Notes: a model not told the origin generated them from the sequence alone. A DNA stretch of 42,539 nucleotides from an uncultured delta proteobacterium (GCA_903906315.1 CAIVJW010000057.1:1-42539); one strand, 5' to 3'. Counted from the stretch's first letter, positions 7,934 to 16,749 are shown. Made by a program: numbers and translations.

Positions 7934-8476
7934 TCACGTGCGCCATCCGGCCGCCGAAAGGCGCACGCGCGCGCCCTTCACGCCGAAGATCGCGCCGCCT
8001 TCGGGGGGCACGATCGGCGCGAGCAGGATGGAGGCCGCGACGGCTGCGACCACGAGCGGCGCCCGCGCGTCGTCGCCGGAGACGCGCGACGTAGCGATCT
8101 GCCACACGCGCCGGGTGCGCCCGACGAGGACGTCGAAGCCCGCCCCGCCGATCGCCCGCGCGCCCGCCTCGCCCGAGGCGCGCACCGCGAGCGCGCGCGC
8201 GACCGGCAGCGTGACGATCCTGACGCGGGTCGGCGCGCCGTTGCCGTTCGCATGGGCGACGTCGATCTCCGCGGCGTCGAGGTCCGGGATCGCGCCGTCC
8301 GGGTACTTCTTCGCGTGGACGAGCTCGATCCGGGCCGCGAAGAACGTCCGCGCCTGGTGTCGCCAGCGCGCGCCGTCGATCGCCGCGCTCGCCTCGGGCG
8401 CCAGCAGGCTCCACGCCTCGCCCACCGGCAGCGCCGCGACGTCGCCCGTGGCCCACCCGCTCTCGTCCCACTTCAT
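7934..8476 (-). CDS. Hypothetical protein, 180 residues
   Basis: Begins MKWDESGWATGDVAALPVGE at ATG 8476, where a -10-like TACGCT lies 6 nt upstream. Readable parts are a Trp-rich start, WRHQARTFFAARIELVHAKK, DAAEIDVAHANGNGAPTRV and a strand-rich centre (FDVLVGRTRRVWQIATS). Then comes one hydrophobic stretch, PLVVAAVAASILLAPIVPP, which may be a membrane segment or a buried helix near the C-terminus. No family is recognised. The coding signal is better than in the competing frames. It is divergent from the HDOD gene. Confidence 0.65.
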   Translation of the reverse strand: MKWDESGWATGDVAALPVGEAWSLLAPEASAAIDGARWRHQARTFFAARIELVHAKKYPDGAIPDLDAAEIDVAHANGNGAPTRVRIVTLPVARALAVRASGEAGARAIGGAGFDVLVGRTRRVWQIATSRVSGDDARAPLVVAAVAASILLAPIVPPEGGAIFGVKGARVRLSAAGWRT

Positions 8477-8482
8477 CCCCGG

Positions 8483-8488
8483 AGCGTA
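8483..8488 (-). promoter_or_regulatory. -10 box, leaderless start predicted
   Basis: TACGCT on the minus strand (8488-8483) stands 6 nt before ATG 8476. The same hexamer precedes the first SPFH gene and the MYXO-CTERM gene at 7 nt. Confidence 0.4.
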
Positions 8489-8722
8489 GTGCACCACCCG
8501 AATCCGGGGGTGAATGGGGCGCGGAACGCGCAAGGTCGGAGCTTCTTCCTCAAGTGTTGCGGGCGCGGGCCGACCTCTCTGTCTGGAGGGGCTCTCGACG
8601 GACAGGGATCGGCCGGCACGGTCGTCGACCCCGCCGACCCCGCGAGCAGCTCGCGGACGAGGTCCCTTGGGCGCGGGGCGCTCCCGGTCGTAGGGAACAG
8701 AAGCGGAGGCGAGGTGGCATTC

Positions 8723-9796
8723 ATGGGAGTCGAGCGGTCGCAGCACCACGTCCCCGGCGCCGAGCAGGGGAACGCCGCGGCAGGCGGGCGCCCGGAGCGA
8801 TCCATCACCCGGCCGAACGCCTCGGGCGGACAGCGACCTGCCCGGGTGATCTGGGACCCGACGGGCGACGAGCTGACCGAGCTCGTCGGTCTCGTGCACG
8901 ATTACTTCGACGGCCACCGCCCGGAGCCCGCGTCGTTCCCGGCGATGGCTGCCCGCGTCATCGACGTCGCCGAGCAGCCCGACGTCGACGTCGCGCGCCT
9001 CGCGCACCTGATCGAGCGCGAGCCGGCGACCGCCGCCGCGGTCCTCGCCGTCGCCAACTCGGCCGTCTACCGCCGGTCGATCCCGGTCAAGTCGGTGCGC
9101 ACCGCGCTCACGCTGCTCGGCACGCGCCAGGTCGCGAGCATCGCCGTCGGCGTCGCCTGCCGGTCGCTCTTCGACGTCGAGGTCCGCGCCCAGCACGACG
9201 CCTACCCGCACTGGTGGTCGCGCCTGTTCCACGCCGCGATGACCGAGGCCTTCGCCGGGGCGTTCGTCGCGATGGATCGCCGCGTCGGCACCCCCGACAT
9301 GGTCTTCCTCGCCGGCATGTTCCACGACCTCGGCAAGTCGCTCGCGCTGCGGTCGCTCGGATCGCTGCTCGTCGCCGGCGCCGTCCCCGCCGTGCCCAGC
9401 GACACGGCCATCGAGGCGCTCCTCGACAAGCTCCACATCGAGCTCGGCGTCGAGGCTCACCGCGTCTTCCGGCTGCCCGAGGGCCTGCTCGAGGCCTGCC
9501 GCCGTCAGCGCGACGTGCGGCTGCCCAAGGGCCCCGAGTGGGCCGACGCGCACATCATCCGGATCGTCTCCGGCCTCAACGACCTGCGCATGAGCGCGCG
9601 GACGTCCGAGGAGGTCGAGGGCGCGCTGCTCTCGTCGGCCCGCGTGCTCGCCTACACCGAGCCCGATCTGCGCGCGCTCGCGACGCAGGTATCCGAGCAC
9701 GCAGCGCAGGTCACGGTGTTGTTCTCCGTGACGGATGGCGCCGACGAGGCCGGCTACCCGGAGCGCCTCGAGGCCGTCCTCGCGCGCCTGGGCTGA
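8723..9796 (+). CDS. HDOD-domain signalling protein
   Basis: 357 residues from ATG 8723, with a purine-rich GGAGGCGAGG 12-20 nt upstream. After a ~40-residue polar N-terminus, the HDOD domain occupies roughly residues 60-270: SFPAMAARVIDVAEQPDVDV, LIEREPATAAAVLAVANSAVY, then SIPVKSVRTALTLLGTRQVA and later a FHDLGKSLA segment resembling the HD pair. HDOD proteins are HD-superfamily relatives, usually not catalytic, that act in signalling and regulation, often with motility or c-di-GMP systems. No receiver or output domain is attached. A kup gene follows 70 nt downstream with its own -10 box, so co-transcription is not required. Confidence 0.88.
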   Translation: MGVERSQHHVPGAEQGNAAAGGRPERSITRPNASGGQRPARVIWDPTGDELTELVGLVHDYFDGHRPEPASFPAMAARVIDVAEQPDVDVARLAHLIEREPATAAAVLAVANSAVYRRSIPVKSVRTALTLLGTRQVASIAVGVACRSLFDVEVRAQHDAYPHWWSRLFHAAMTEAFAGAFVAMDRRVGTPDMVFLAGMFHDLGKSLALRSLGSLLVAGAVPAVPSDTAIEALLDKLHIELGVEAHRVFRLPEGLLEACRRQRDVRLPKGPEWADAHIIRIVSGLNDLRMSARTSEEVEGALLSSARVLAYTEPDLRALATQVSEHAAQVTVLFSVTDGADEAGYPERLEAVLARLG

Positions 9797-9853
9797 TCGA
9801 TCGTGGCGCAACGGCCCCACCACGACGGCGCTGCAATGGGGTGAGGGACGCGG

Positions 9854-9859
9854 TATAGG
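9854..9859 (+). promoter_or_regulatory. -10 box for kup, leaderless start predicted
   Basis: TATAGG ends 7 nt before the GTG start at 9867. CTGCAA lies 17 bp further upstream as a weak -35. No ribosome site is correctly spaced. Confidence 0.4.
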
Positions 9860-9866
9860 CCTGCGC

Positions 9867-11771
9867 GTGAACCAGGCAGTGGGCGACGCGCGCGACCAGG
9901 ACGGTCACGCGAGCGGCGGCAAGTGGGGCCTCGTGCTGGGGGCGCTCGGCATCGTCTTCGGCGACATCGGGACGAGCCCGCTCTACGCGATCAAGGAGTG
10001 CTTCAGCCCGGAGAACCCGCACCGGGTCCAGCCGACCGAGGCCAACGTCCTCGGCATCCTCTCGCTCGTGTTCTGGTCGCTCGCGATGGTGGTCACGGTC
10101 AAGTACCTGACCTTCATCATGCGGGCCGACAACGAGGGATCGGGGGGCATCCTCGCCCTGCTGGCGTTGCTGCCGCCCAAGCTCGAGCGCGAGGCCGGCG
10201 GCGGCTTCCTCGTGCTGCTCGTGCTCTTCGGCGCGGCGCTGCTCTACGGCGACGGCGTCATCACGCCGGCCATCTCCGTGCTCTCGGCCGTCGAGGGCCT
10301 GTCGGTCGCGACGACGACCTTGAAGCCCGTCGTCGTGCCCATCACGATGGCCATCCTGCTCGGGCTCTTTCTCGTCCAGCGGCGCGGCACGGCCGGCGTG
10401 GGCCGCGTCTTCGGCCCCGTGATGCTCGTGTGGTTCGCGCTGATCGCGCTGCTCGGCGTGCGCCAGATCGTCACGAATCCCTCCGTCCTGCGCGCCGTGT
10501 CGCCGCTCTACGCGGTCGAGTTCTTCCTCCACAACGGCAAGCTCGGCTTCCTCGTCCTCGGAGCCGTCGTTCTCTGCATCACCGGCGGCGAGGCCCTCTA
10601 CGCCGACATGGGCCACTTCGGCCGCGCCCCGATCCAGCGCGCCTGGTACTTGCTCGTTTGGCCGGCGCTCGTCGCCAACTACTTCGGCCAGGGCGCGCTC
10701 CTCCTGCAGCACCCGGAGATCGAGAACCCGTTCTACGGTCTGGTCCCCGGCTTCGCGCTGTACCCGACGGTCGCGATCGCGACGGCCGCCACGGTGGTCG
10801 CCTCGCAGGCGCTCATCTCCGGGTCCTTCTCGCTCACGCAGCAGGCCGTGCAGCTCGGCTTCTTCCCGCGGGTGACGGTCGTGCACACCTCGAAGGAGAC
10901 CGAGGGGCAGATCTACGTCCCCGAGATCAACGGCGGGCTGCTCGTCGCGTGCCTCTCGCTCGTGCTCGCCTTCCGCACCTCGGGCGCGCTCGCCGCCGCC
11001 TACGGCATCGCGGTCACCGGTACGATGGCGATCACCTCCATCTGCTACTACGTCGTCGTGACCGACCGCTGGGGCTGGGCGCGCTGGAAGGCGCTGCCGC
11101 TCGTGGCGCTATTCCTCCTCTTCGACGGCGCATTCTTCCTCGCCAACTCGGCGAAGTTCCTCGAGGGCGGCTGGTTCCCGCTCGCGATGGGTCTCGTGGT
11201 CTTCACCGTGATGATCACGTGGAAGCACGGCCGCCGCGCGCTCGGCGCGATCATGAAGGATGCCATGTTCCCGCTCGAGGCCTTCCTCGCGGACATCGAG
11301 CAGACGAAGCCCCTGCGCGTGCCCGGCACGGCCGTCTTCATGGCGTCGAACCCGGAGGCGACGCCGACGGCGCTGCTGCACAACTTCAAGCACAACCGCA
11401 TCGTGCACGAGCGCGTGATCCTGCTCTCGGTCATGAGCGAGCGCGTCCCGGAGGTGCCGGCCGACCGTCGCGTGAGCGTGCGCCAGCTCGGCCACGGCTT
11501 CATCTCGATCGAGATGCGCTTCGGCTTCATGCAGCAGCCGGTCGTGCCGGCCGCGCTGCGCGCGTGCGCGTCCAAGGGCCTGGTGATCGACCCGAACCAG
11601 GTGAGCTACTACCTCGGCCGCGAGACGCTCCTGCCGAGCGGCAGCTCGAGGCTCTGGAGCTGGCAGAAATCCCTCTTCGCGTTCATCTCGCGCAACGCGC
11701 GCCCCGCGACGGCGTACTTCGGCTTGCCGCCGAACCGCGTGGTCGAGCTCGGCATGCAGGTCGATCTCTAG
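9867..11771 (+). CDS. kup: Kup potassium uptake transporter
   Basis: 634 residues, close to the 622 of E. coli Kup. This family imports K+ with protons across the inner membrane. The family signature GDIGTSPLY is at residues 32-40, followed by twelve hydrophobic segments, including those around FLVLLVLFGAALLYGDGVIT, GRVFGPVMLVWFALIALLG and AAAYGIAVTGTMAITSICYY. A soluble C-terminal region of about 180 residues (from the segment around GTAVFMASNPEATP) ends in GLPPNRVVELGMQVDL, typical of the family. Start GTG 9867 is chosen because the transporter fold begins soon after and a -10 box lies just upstream. The preceding open frame is not family-like. No other K+ genes are nearby. Confidence 0.95.
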   Translation: MNQAVGDARDQDGHASGGKWGLVLGALGIVFGDIGTSPLYAIKECFSPENPHRVQPTEANVLGILSLVFWSLAMVVTVKYLTFIMRADNEGSGGILALLALLPPKLEREAGGGFLVLLVLFGAALLYGDGVITPAISVLSAVEGLSVATTTLKPVVVPITMAILLGLFLVQRRGTAGVGRVFGPVMLVWFALIALLGVRQIVTNPSVLRAVSPLYAVEFFLHNGKLGFLVLGAVVLCITGGEALYADMGHFGRAPIQRAWYLLVWPALVANYFGQGALLLQHPEIENPFYGLVPGFALYPTVAIATAATVVASQALISGSFSLTQQAVQLGFFPRVTVVHTSKETEGQIYVPEINGGLLVACLSLVLAFRTSGALAAAYGIAVTGTMAITSICYYVVVTDRWGWARWKALPLVALFLLFDGAFFLANSAKFLEGGWFPLAMGLVVFTVMITWKHGRRALGAIMKDAMFPLEAFLADIEQTKPLRVPGTAVFMASNPEATPTALLHNFKHNRIVHERVILLSVMSERVPEVPADRRVSVRQLGHGFISIEMRFGFMQQPVVPAALRACASKGLVIDPNQVSYYLGRETLLPSGSSRLWSWQKSLFAFISRNARPATAYFGLPPNRVVELGMQVDL

Positions 11772-11797
11772 TCGGGCGCTCCTGCGTCGCGCGGCGA

Positions 11798-12346
11798 TCA
11801 GCCTGGGCGGAGCGCGAGCTCCATCAGGAGGTCGTCGACCGAGACCCCGCAGGCGAGCCGGAAGGCGTCGTGGCGCATGCCGATCGGGGTGAAGCCGACG
11901 CTCTCGTAGAGGCGCCGCGCGCGCGCGTTGTCCGAGAAGACGCCGAGCTCGAGCGTGGTGAGGCGCGCCTCGTCGCGCGCCCACGCGATGGCCGTCTCGA
12001 GGAGCGCGCGGCCGAAGCCGCGGCCGGTGTGCGAGCGCTGCAGGCCCATCGACAGGACCGCGCGGTGCAGCTCGGCCTCGACGCGGCCGCCGCGGAGCTC
12101 GAGGTGGCCGACGAGCCGGGGCGGCGGGCCGTCGTCGAAGAAGCCGAACGCGCGGCCCCAGAGCGGGTCGAGCAGGCTGCGGCTCCACCGCGAGAGGGCC
12201 GCGTCGCGGACCTCCTCGCGGTCGACCACGTTCGCGACGGCGAAGTGCGGCGAGCCGCCCTGGCCCGACTCGGCGACGTGCGCCGCGAGGTGGTCGGCGA
12301 AGGCGCGCGCGTCCGCGGTTCGCAGGGCCCGGATTCTCGGCGCCAT
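11798..12346 (-). CDS. GNAT-family N-acetyltransferase
   Basis: 182 residues from ATG 12346 (GTG 12349 is directly upstream). The GNAT fold is clear: an N-terminal IRALRTADARAFADHLAAHV, a strand LVGHLELRGGRVEAELHRAV, the acetyl-CoA loop LQRSHTGRGFGRALLETAIA (R/Q-x-x-G-x-G/A type), then LTTLELGVFSDNARARRLYE and GFTPIGMRHDAF. It resembles RimI/RimJ-like small acetyltransferases, but the substrate, which could be an amine or a protein N-terminus, cannot be read from sequence. It converges with kup (26 nt between stops) and is divergent from the MEMO gene. Confidence 0.9.
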   Translation of the reverse strand: MAPRIRALRTADARAFADHLAAHVAESGQGGSPHFAVANVVDREEVRDAALSRWSRSLLDPLWGRAFGFFDDGPPPRLVGHLELRGGRVEAELHRAVLSMGLQRSHTGRGFGRALLETAIAWARDEARLTTLELGVFSDNARARRLYESVGFTPIGMRHDAFRLACGVSVDDLLMELALRPG

Positions 12347-12352
12347 CACGAC

Positions 12353-12358
12353 AAGCTA
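12353..12358 (-). promoter_or_regulatory. -10 box, leaderless start predicted
   Basis: TAGCTT (minus strand, 12358-12353, context GGCTAGCTTG) ends 6 nt before ATG 12346 and 3 nt before the alternative GTG at 12349, favouring the ATG. Confidence 0.35.
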
Positions 12359-12476
12359 GCCCATTCTCGGCGCCGGGTGCGATCGGCGGCGGCGACTTCG
12401 TGCGGGTTCCGGGTCGATCCAGGTTCGCGCGCTGTCCATGGCGAGGTCTCCGCGGAGGGCCCATGTTGGTGGGGCC

Positions 12477-13331
12477 ATGGACCTCGCGCGTTCCTCCCGC
12501 GAGCCCGCGGTCGCGGGCACATTCTACCCCGCCGATCCGGCCTCTCTGCGGCGGGAGGTCGCGCGCCTCGTGCGATCGGAGCTGCCGGCGCGCGACGCGG
12601 TCGCGTGCCTCGCGCCGCACGCGGGCTACGTCTACAGCGGCGCGATCGCGGGCCGGACGTTCGCCGAGGTTCGCGTCCCACGCCGCGCGATCGTGCTGTG
12701 CCCGAACCACACCGGGCGCGGCGCCGCGCGATCGATCTGGCCGGAGGGCGCGTGGCGCACGCCGCTCGGCGAGGTCGCGGTCGACGCCGAGCTCGCGGCG
12801 CGCGTCGCCCACGAGGCAGGGCTCACGCCCGATCGCGCGGCGCACCTGCGCGAGCATGCGGTCGAGGTCGAGCTGCCGCTCCTGCTGCGGGCGCGCGAGC
12901 GGACGATGCGGTCGGGCGACGCGCCCGCGGCGGCCGGCGATCCGCTGTCGATCGTGCCGGTGTGCCTGGCGGGACTCTCGCTCGCGGCCTGCACGGCGAT
13001 CGGCGAGGGCCTCGCGCGCGCGATCGGCGACGAGGACGTGTTGATCGTCGCCTCGAGCGACATGTCCCACTACCTGCCGGCCGATACGGCGCGCGCGCTC
13101 GATGAGCTCGCGCTGAACGCGCTGGTCGCGCTCGAGGCCGAGGCGCTCTACCGCACGGTCGCGCTGCACGACATCTCGATGTGCGGGGTCGTGCCGGCGA
13201 CGGTGGCCGTCGTCGCCGCGCGCGCTCTCGGCGCGACCCGGGCGACCCTCGTCCGCTACGGCAACTCCGGCGAGGCGAGCGGGGACTTCGACCGCGTCGT
13301 CGGCTACGCGGGCGTCACGATCGAGCGCTGA
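12477..13331 (+). CDS. MEMO1-family protein (AmmeMemoRadiSam system protein B type)
   Basis: 284 residues from ATG 12477; an in-frame ATG at 12438 would add 13 Arg-rich residues and is less likely. The MEMO pattern is complete: REPAVAGTFYPAD, LAPHAGYVYSG (His48), LCPNHTG (His78), AVEVELPLLLRAR, VASSDMSHY and ISMCGVVP with the conserved Cys. In human MEMO1 the equivalent two His and the Cys form a metal site. Bacterial members often sit beside an AMMECR1 protein and a radical SAM enzyme (the AmmeMemoRadiSam set). Neither is present in this window, so this is an orphan copy here. The reaction in bacteria is not settled. Confidence 0.92.
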   Translation: MDLARSSREPAVAGTFYPADPASLRREVARLVRSELPARDAVACLAPHAGYVYSGAIAGRTFAEVRVPRRAIVLCPNHTGRGAARSIWPEGAWRTPLGEVAVDAELAARVAHEAGLTPDRAAHLREHAVEVELPLLLRARERTMRSGDAPAAAGDPLSIVPVCLAGLSLAACTAIGEGLARAIGDEDVLIVASSDMSHYLPADTARALDELALNALVALEAEALYRTVALHDISMCGVVPATVAVVAARALGATRATLVRYGNSGEASGDFDRVVGYAGVTIER

Positions 13332-13377
13332 CGAGGCGCGCAGCGGCGCCGTCGCGCACGGCTCCGCGCCCCTCGGG

Positions 13378-14487
13378 TCAGGGGATCTCGAAGGTCGCGA
13401 GGCGGCACTCGATCGCGCCGTTCCACACGGCGAGCTCCTTCTCCGAGCGGCACGGGACGGCGTGGAGCAGGGCGGGGGAGCCGGCCAGCATGGTGACGCG
13501 GTGGCCGTGGAGGCCCAGGAACGTGGCGCCGAGGTCCCGCAGCAGCGCGGGATCGGCCGGCAGGCGCTCGCCGTACGGCGGGTTCGTCACGATGTGCGCG
13601 GGCGGCGCCACCGGGGCGAGCGCGCGCAGCGGCCGCACCGAGGTCTCGACCGTCACGCCGGCGTTGCGGGCGTTCGCCAGCGTCGCGGCCACGGCCCGCG
13701 GGTCGACGTCGCTCGCCATCACACGCGGGCCGTCGCGCCGGACGCGCGCCCGCGCCCGATCGCGGAGCTCGACCATCCGGGCGGCCGCCGCGTCGTCGTG
13801 CGACGCCCAGCGCTCGAAGCCGAAGCGCGCGCGCGACAGGCCGGGCGCCACGCCCCGCGCCCACAGCGCGGCCTCGATCGCGATCGTGCCCGACCCGCAC
13901 ATCGGATCGACGAGCGGCCGCTCGCGGTCCCAGCCGCCGAGCCGAAGCATCGCGGCCGCGAGCGACTCCTTGATCGGCGCCTCGCCCGCCTGCGCGCGGT
14001 AGCCGCGCCGGTGCAGCGGCTCGCCCGCGAGGTCCAGGTAGATCGTGGCCGCGTCCTTCACGAGGTGCACCGAGACGACGACGTCCGGATCCTCGAGGTC
14101 GACCGAGGGCCGCGCGCCCTGCCGGTCGCGCAGCTGGTCGACGATCGCGTCCTTGGTCTTCTGCGCGATGAACTGCGAGTGCGTGAGCGCGCTCGAACGG
14201 CACGAGGCGCGCACGGCGAGGGTGCGCTTCGGCGAGAGCGCGATCGTCCAGTCGAGCGCGCGGACGCCCTCGTAGAGCGCGTCGCCGCCGCGGGCCTCGA
14301 ACGCGCCGATCTCGAGGAGCACGCGCGACGCGGTGCGGAGCTCGAGGCAGGCACGGAAGCCCTCGTCGATCGCGCCCTGGAAGTGGACGCCGCCGCGGTC
14401 GGCGCGGACGCCGCGGAAGCGGTGCTCGCGGAGCTCGTCGCGGACGGCGGGCTCGGTGCCCTTGGCGGCGGTGGCGAAGAAGTCCAC
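13378..14487 (-). CDS. THUMP-domain class I rRNA methyltransferase, RlmL type
   Basis: 369 residues. An N-terminal THUMP RNA-binding region starts at FFATAAKGTEPAV and spans about residues 1-165. A Rossmann methyltransferase follows: SAM-binding DPMCGSGT (194-201), MASDVDPRAV (257-266) and the active-site NPPY (302-305). This is the order of the RlmL half of E. coli RlmKL, which makes m2G2445 in 23S rRNA; the RlmK half is absent, as in many bacteria. Start GTG 14487 is chosen because GGAGG lies 9 nt upstream (14501-14497) and the THUMP fold begins at residue 2. The long open frame further upstream is not conserved-looking. It could instead target another guanine. Confidence 0.9.
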   Translation of the reverse strand: MDFFATAAKGTEPAVRDELREHRFRGVRADRGGVHFQGAIDEGFRACLELRTASRVLLEIGAFEARGGDALYEGVRALDWTIALSPKRTLAVRASCRSSALTHSQFIAQKTKDAIVDQLRDRQGARPSVDLEDPDVVVSVHLVKDAATIYLDLAGEPLHRRGYRAQAGEAPIKESLAAAMLRLGGWDRERPLVDPMCGSGTIAIEAALWARGVAPGLSRARFGFERWASHDDAAAARMVELRDRARARVRRDGPRVMASDVDPRAVAATLANARNAGVTVETSVRPLRALAPVAPPAHIVTNPPYGERLPADPALLRDLGATFLGLHGHRVTMLAGSPALLHAVPCRSEKELAVWNGAIECRLATFEIP

Positions 14488-14674
14488 GTGTCGAGGCCTC
14501 CGTGGCCGCCGCGCCTCGCGCGCAGCAGCGCAAGCCCACCTCGTAGCCGATCTCGCGCTCGTCGGGGAAGGCCACCGTCGGAGGGGCGACGCGCGTCGAG
14601 CCCTTGCGGCCGGCCGCGTCCGATCGCATGCCGCGTTCACCGTGGCATCGACCCAGGACGATCCGAACGCCCCC

Positions 14675-15715
14675 ATGCTCTTCGGCAGCCCCGAGGCGCG
14701 CGCCCTCCACGCGATCCACCCCGCGATCGATCTGCACGCCGACAGCCTCATGTGGTCGCGCTGGCTCGGCTACGATCTGCACGCGAGGCACGACCCGCCG
14801 CTGCCGCGCGCCGCGCTCGGCGGCCACGTCGACGTGCCGCGGCTGCGCGAGGGCGGCCTCGGCGCGCAGTTCTTCGGGCTGGTGTCGCTGCCGATCGGTC
14901 AGCGCCGCGGGCTCGCCGCCGTCGTCGACGAGCAGATCGACGCCCTCGACCGCGCCATCGCGAACCACCCCGATCGCCTCGCGCTCGCGTGGACGGCGGC
15001 CGACGTCGAGGCCGCGGGCGCGAAGGGCATGGTCGCGGCGCTGCTCGGGATCGAGGGCGCCCACGCGCTCGAGGGCGAGATCGGCAAGCTCGAGCGCTTC
15101 GCCGACCGCGGCGTGCGGTACCTCGGCCTTGCGCACTTCAGCGCGAACGAGGCGTGCTTTCCTGCCTACGGGCGCGGCCGCGACGACACGCAGGGGCTCA
15201 CGCGGTTCGGCCGCGAGGTCGTCCGCCGCGCCGAGGACCTCGACGTGATCGTCGACCTCGCGCACCTCAACCGCAAGGGCTTCCTCGAGGTCTGCGCGAT
15301 GGCCACGCGGCCGCCGATCGTGAGCCACACGGGCGTGCTCGGCGTCACGGACCACTGGCGCAACATCGACGACGCCCAGCTGCGAGCGGTCGCGGACCTC
15401 GGGGGCTGCGTCGGCGTCATCTTCTGCCCGCGCTTTCTCGGCGGCGACGGCCTCGGCCCCGTCGTGCGGCACCTCCGCCACATCCTCGACGTCTGCGGCG
15501 AGGACGCGCCCGCGCTCGGATCGGACTGGGACGGCTTCATCGTGCCGACGAGCGACCTCTGCGACGCCTCGCGCCTCCCGCTGCTCACGCAGGCCTTGAT
15601 CGAAGCGGGGATCGAGGATCGCGTGATCGGGAAGATCTTGCGAGGCAACGTGCTGCGGGTCCTCGCGGGCCCCGCGCCGGTCACTCGACCTGGGGCATCA
15701 CGAAGTCGAGCTTGA
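14675..15715 (+). CDS. Membrane dipeptidase (renal-dipeptidase family, M19-like)
   Basis: 346 residues from ATG 14675; GTG 14642 would add 11 residues, and neither has a good ribosome site. The family is a zinc-dependent TIM-barrel peptidase that hydrolyses dipeptides. Visible ligand positions are the HAD pair (His21, Asp23), Glu127 in GIEGAH, and His in IVSHTG. Also present are YLGLAHFSANEACFPAYG, VIVDLAHLNRKG and the late GSDWDGF. No signal peptide is apparent, so it is probably cytoplasmic despite the family name. Its last 35 nt overlap the 3' end of the convergent CAP lipoprotein gene. Confidence 0.88.
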   Translation: MLFGSPEARALHAIHPAIDLHADSLMWSRWLGYDLHARHDPPLPRAALGGHVDVPRLREGGLGAQFFGLVSLPIGQRRGLAAVVDEQIDALDRAIANHPDRLALAWTAADVEAAGAKGMVAALLGIEGAHALEGEIGKLERFADRGVRYLGLAHFSANEACFPAYGRGRDDTQGLTRFGREVVRRAEDLDVIVDLAHLNRKGFLEVCAMATRPPIVSHTGVLGVTDHWRNIDDAQLRAVADLGGCVGVIFCPRFLGGDGLGPVVRHLRHILDVCGEDAPALGSDWDGFIVPTSDLCDASRLPLLTQALIEAGIEDRVIGKILRGNVLRVLAGPAPVTRPGASRSRA

Positions 15716-16670
15716 CGTTGTCGCCCGCGAGCACCACCTCGCGCTCGAACATCACGACGCCGTCCGGCTTCCAGAGCTGCACCTTCACCGCGCCCGCCTT
15801 CGCGGGCAGCGGGATGGCGTAGCCGCCGCTCGCTCCGGTCACCGCGTAGCTCGAGCCCGTGTCGGCGACGACCGTGAAACCGGCGCCGCCCTCGCCTGCG
15901 TCGTACGCGCCGTTGTTGTTCGCGTCGCCGTACGCGACGCCCACGAGGTAGCGCGCCTTGTCCGAGAGCGGCATGCCGAAGTCCTGCGTCACGACGCGCG
16001 GGCCGACGTTCGCATTCGGCGGATCCTCGATGACGGAGATGCCGAGGTCGCGCTGGCGGCCCTTCATGTCGAGGATGGCCTCGCGGTGCCCGGGCTCGGC
16101 GTTGCCCCAGTCGATGAGGAACGCGGCGTGGCAGAAGGGCATGCTCTCCGCGTGCGCGAAGATGTTCTCCGAGGCGAAGCTGTACTTGTACCCGGCGTCG
16201 CTCATCCGCTGGAACGGGTCCTTGCCGTTCGTGCCGACGTGCTCCTGGAAGCCGTTCTTGGCCATGTCCTCGGAGTGGACCTTCGCCGACGCCATGAGGT
16301 GGGTGTCGAACGTGAGCGGCGGCGCGGGCGCGATGATGGCGAAGGCGTCGATGATCTGCTGCTTGTCGATGCCGTACTGCTGGATCGCGCCCTGGACCTC
16401 GTCGAGCGCGACGATGATCTTGCCCTCCTCGGGAGGGTTCGCGCGCGCGCGCTGGACGAGCTCGAGCAGCTCCTGCTCCAGCGCGGTGGGGTCGCCGTGC
16501 GAGAACTCGCTCGCCGGCTTCGCGAAGGGCGTGGGCGAGGAGCTGCCGCCGCCCGCGCTGCCGCCGCCGGTGCCCCCGAAGAGGTCCTCCTTCGTGGTGG
16601 GGCTCGAGCTGCAGGCGAGCGCGAGGGGGGCGAGCGAGAGGGCGAGGAAGCAGGGGAGGATCGCGCGCAT
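15681..16670 (-). CDS. CAP/SCP-domain lipoprotein with C-terminal beta domain
   Basis: 329 residues. Start ATG 16670 has GGAG about 6 nt upstream and opens a lipoprotein signal, MRAILPCFLALSLAPLALAC. A Gly/Ser linker (GGTGGGSAGGGSSS) follows. The CAP domain (~60-220) has the family marks: HLMASAKVHSEDMAKNG, FASENIFAH and GHREAILDMKGRQRDLGI, with the paired His and Glu of the CAP cavity. The last ~80 residues (DANNNGAYDAGEGG onwards) form a small beta domain like an SdrD/carboxypeptidase-regulatory repeat. CAP proteins are extracellular with varied roles, including lipid binding, so function here is open. TolC lies 79 nt upstream on the same strand. Confidence 0.9.
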   Translation of the reverse strand: MRAILPCFLALSLAPLALACSSSPTTKEDLFGGTGGGSAGGGSSSPTPFAKPASEFSHGDPTALEQELLELVQRARANPPEEGKIIVALDEVQGAIQQYGIDKQQIIDAFAIIAPAPPLTFDTHLMASAKVHSEDMAKNGFQEHVGTNGKDPFQRMSDAGYKYSFASENIFAHAESMPFCHAAFLIDWGNAEPGHREAILDMKGRQRDLGISVIEDPPNANVGPRVVTQDFGMPLSDKARYLVGVAYGDANNNGAYDAGEGGAGFTVVADTGSSYAVTGASGGYAIPLPAKAGAVKVQLWKPDGVVMFEREVVLAGDNVKLDFVMPQVE

Positions 16671-16695
16671 GGGGCTCCGGGCGAGGGGCCGAGGC

Positions 16696-16701
16696 ACGAT
16701 A
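16696..16701 (-). promoter_or_regulatory. -10 box of the CAP lipoprotein gene
   Basis: TATCGT on the minus strand (16701-16696) lies 25 nt before ATG 16670, leaving room for a short leader with the GGAG ribosome site. No good -35 is visible. Confidence 0.3.
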
Positions 16702-16749
16702 CACGGAAACCCCGGCGCGGCGCGGCCGAGACGGCTCGCGCGCGGGCCT

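Noticed and set aside
13462-15822. Long plus-strand frame across the rRNA methyltransferase and dipeptidase
   Set aside because: Runs antisense to one gene and out of frame with the other, is Arg-rich and has no domain.
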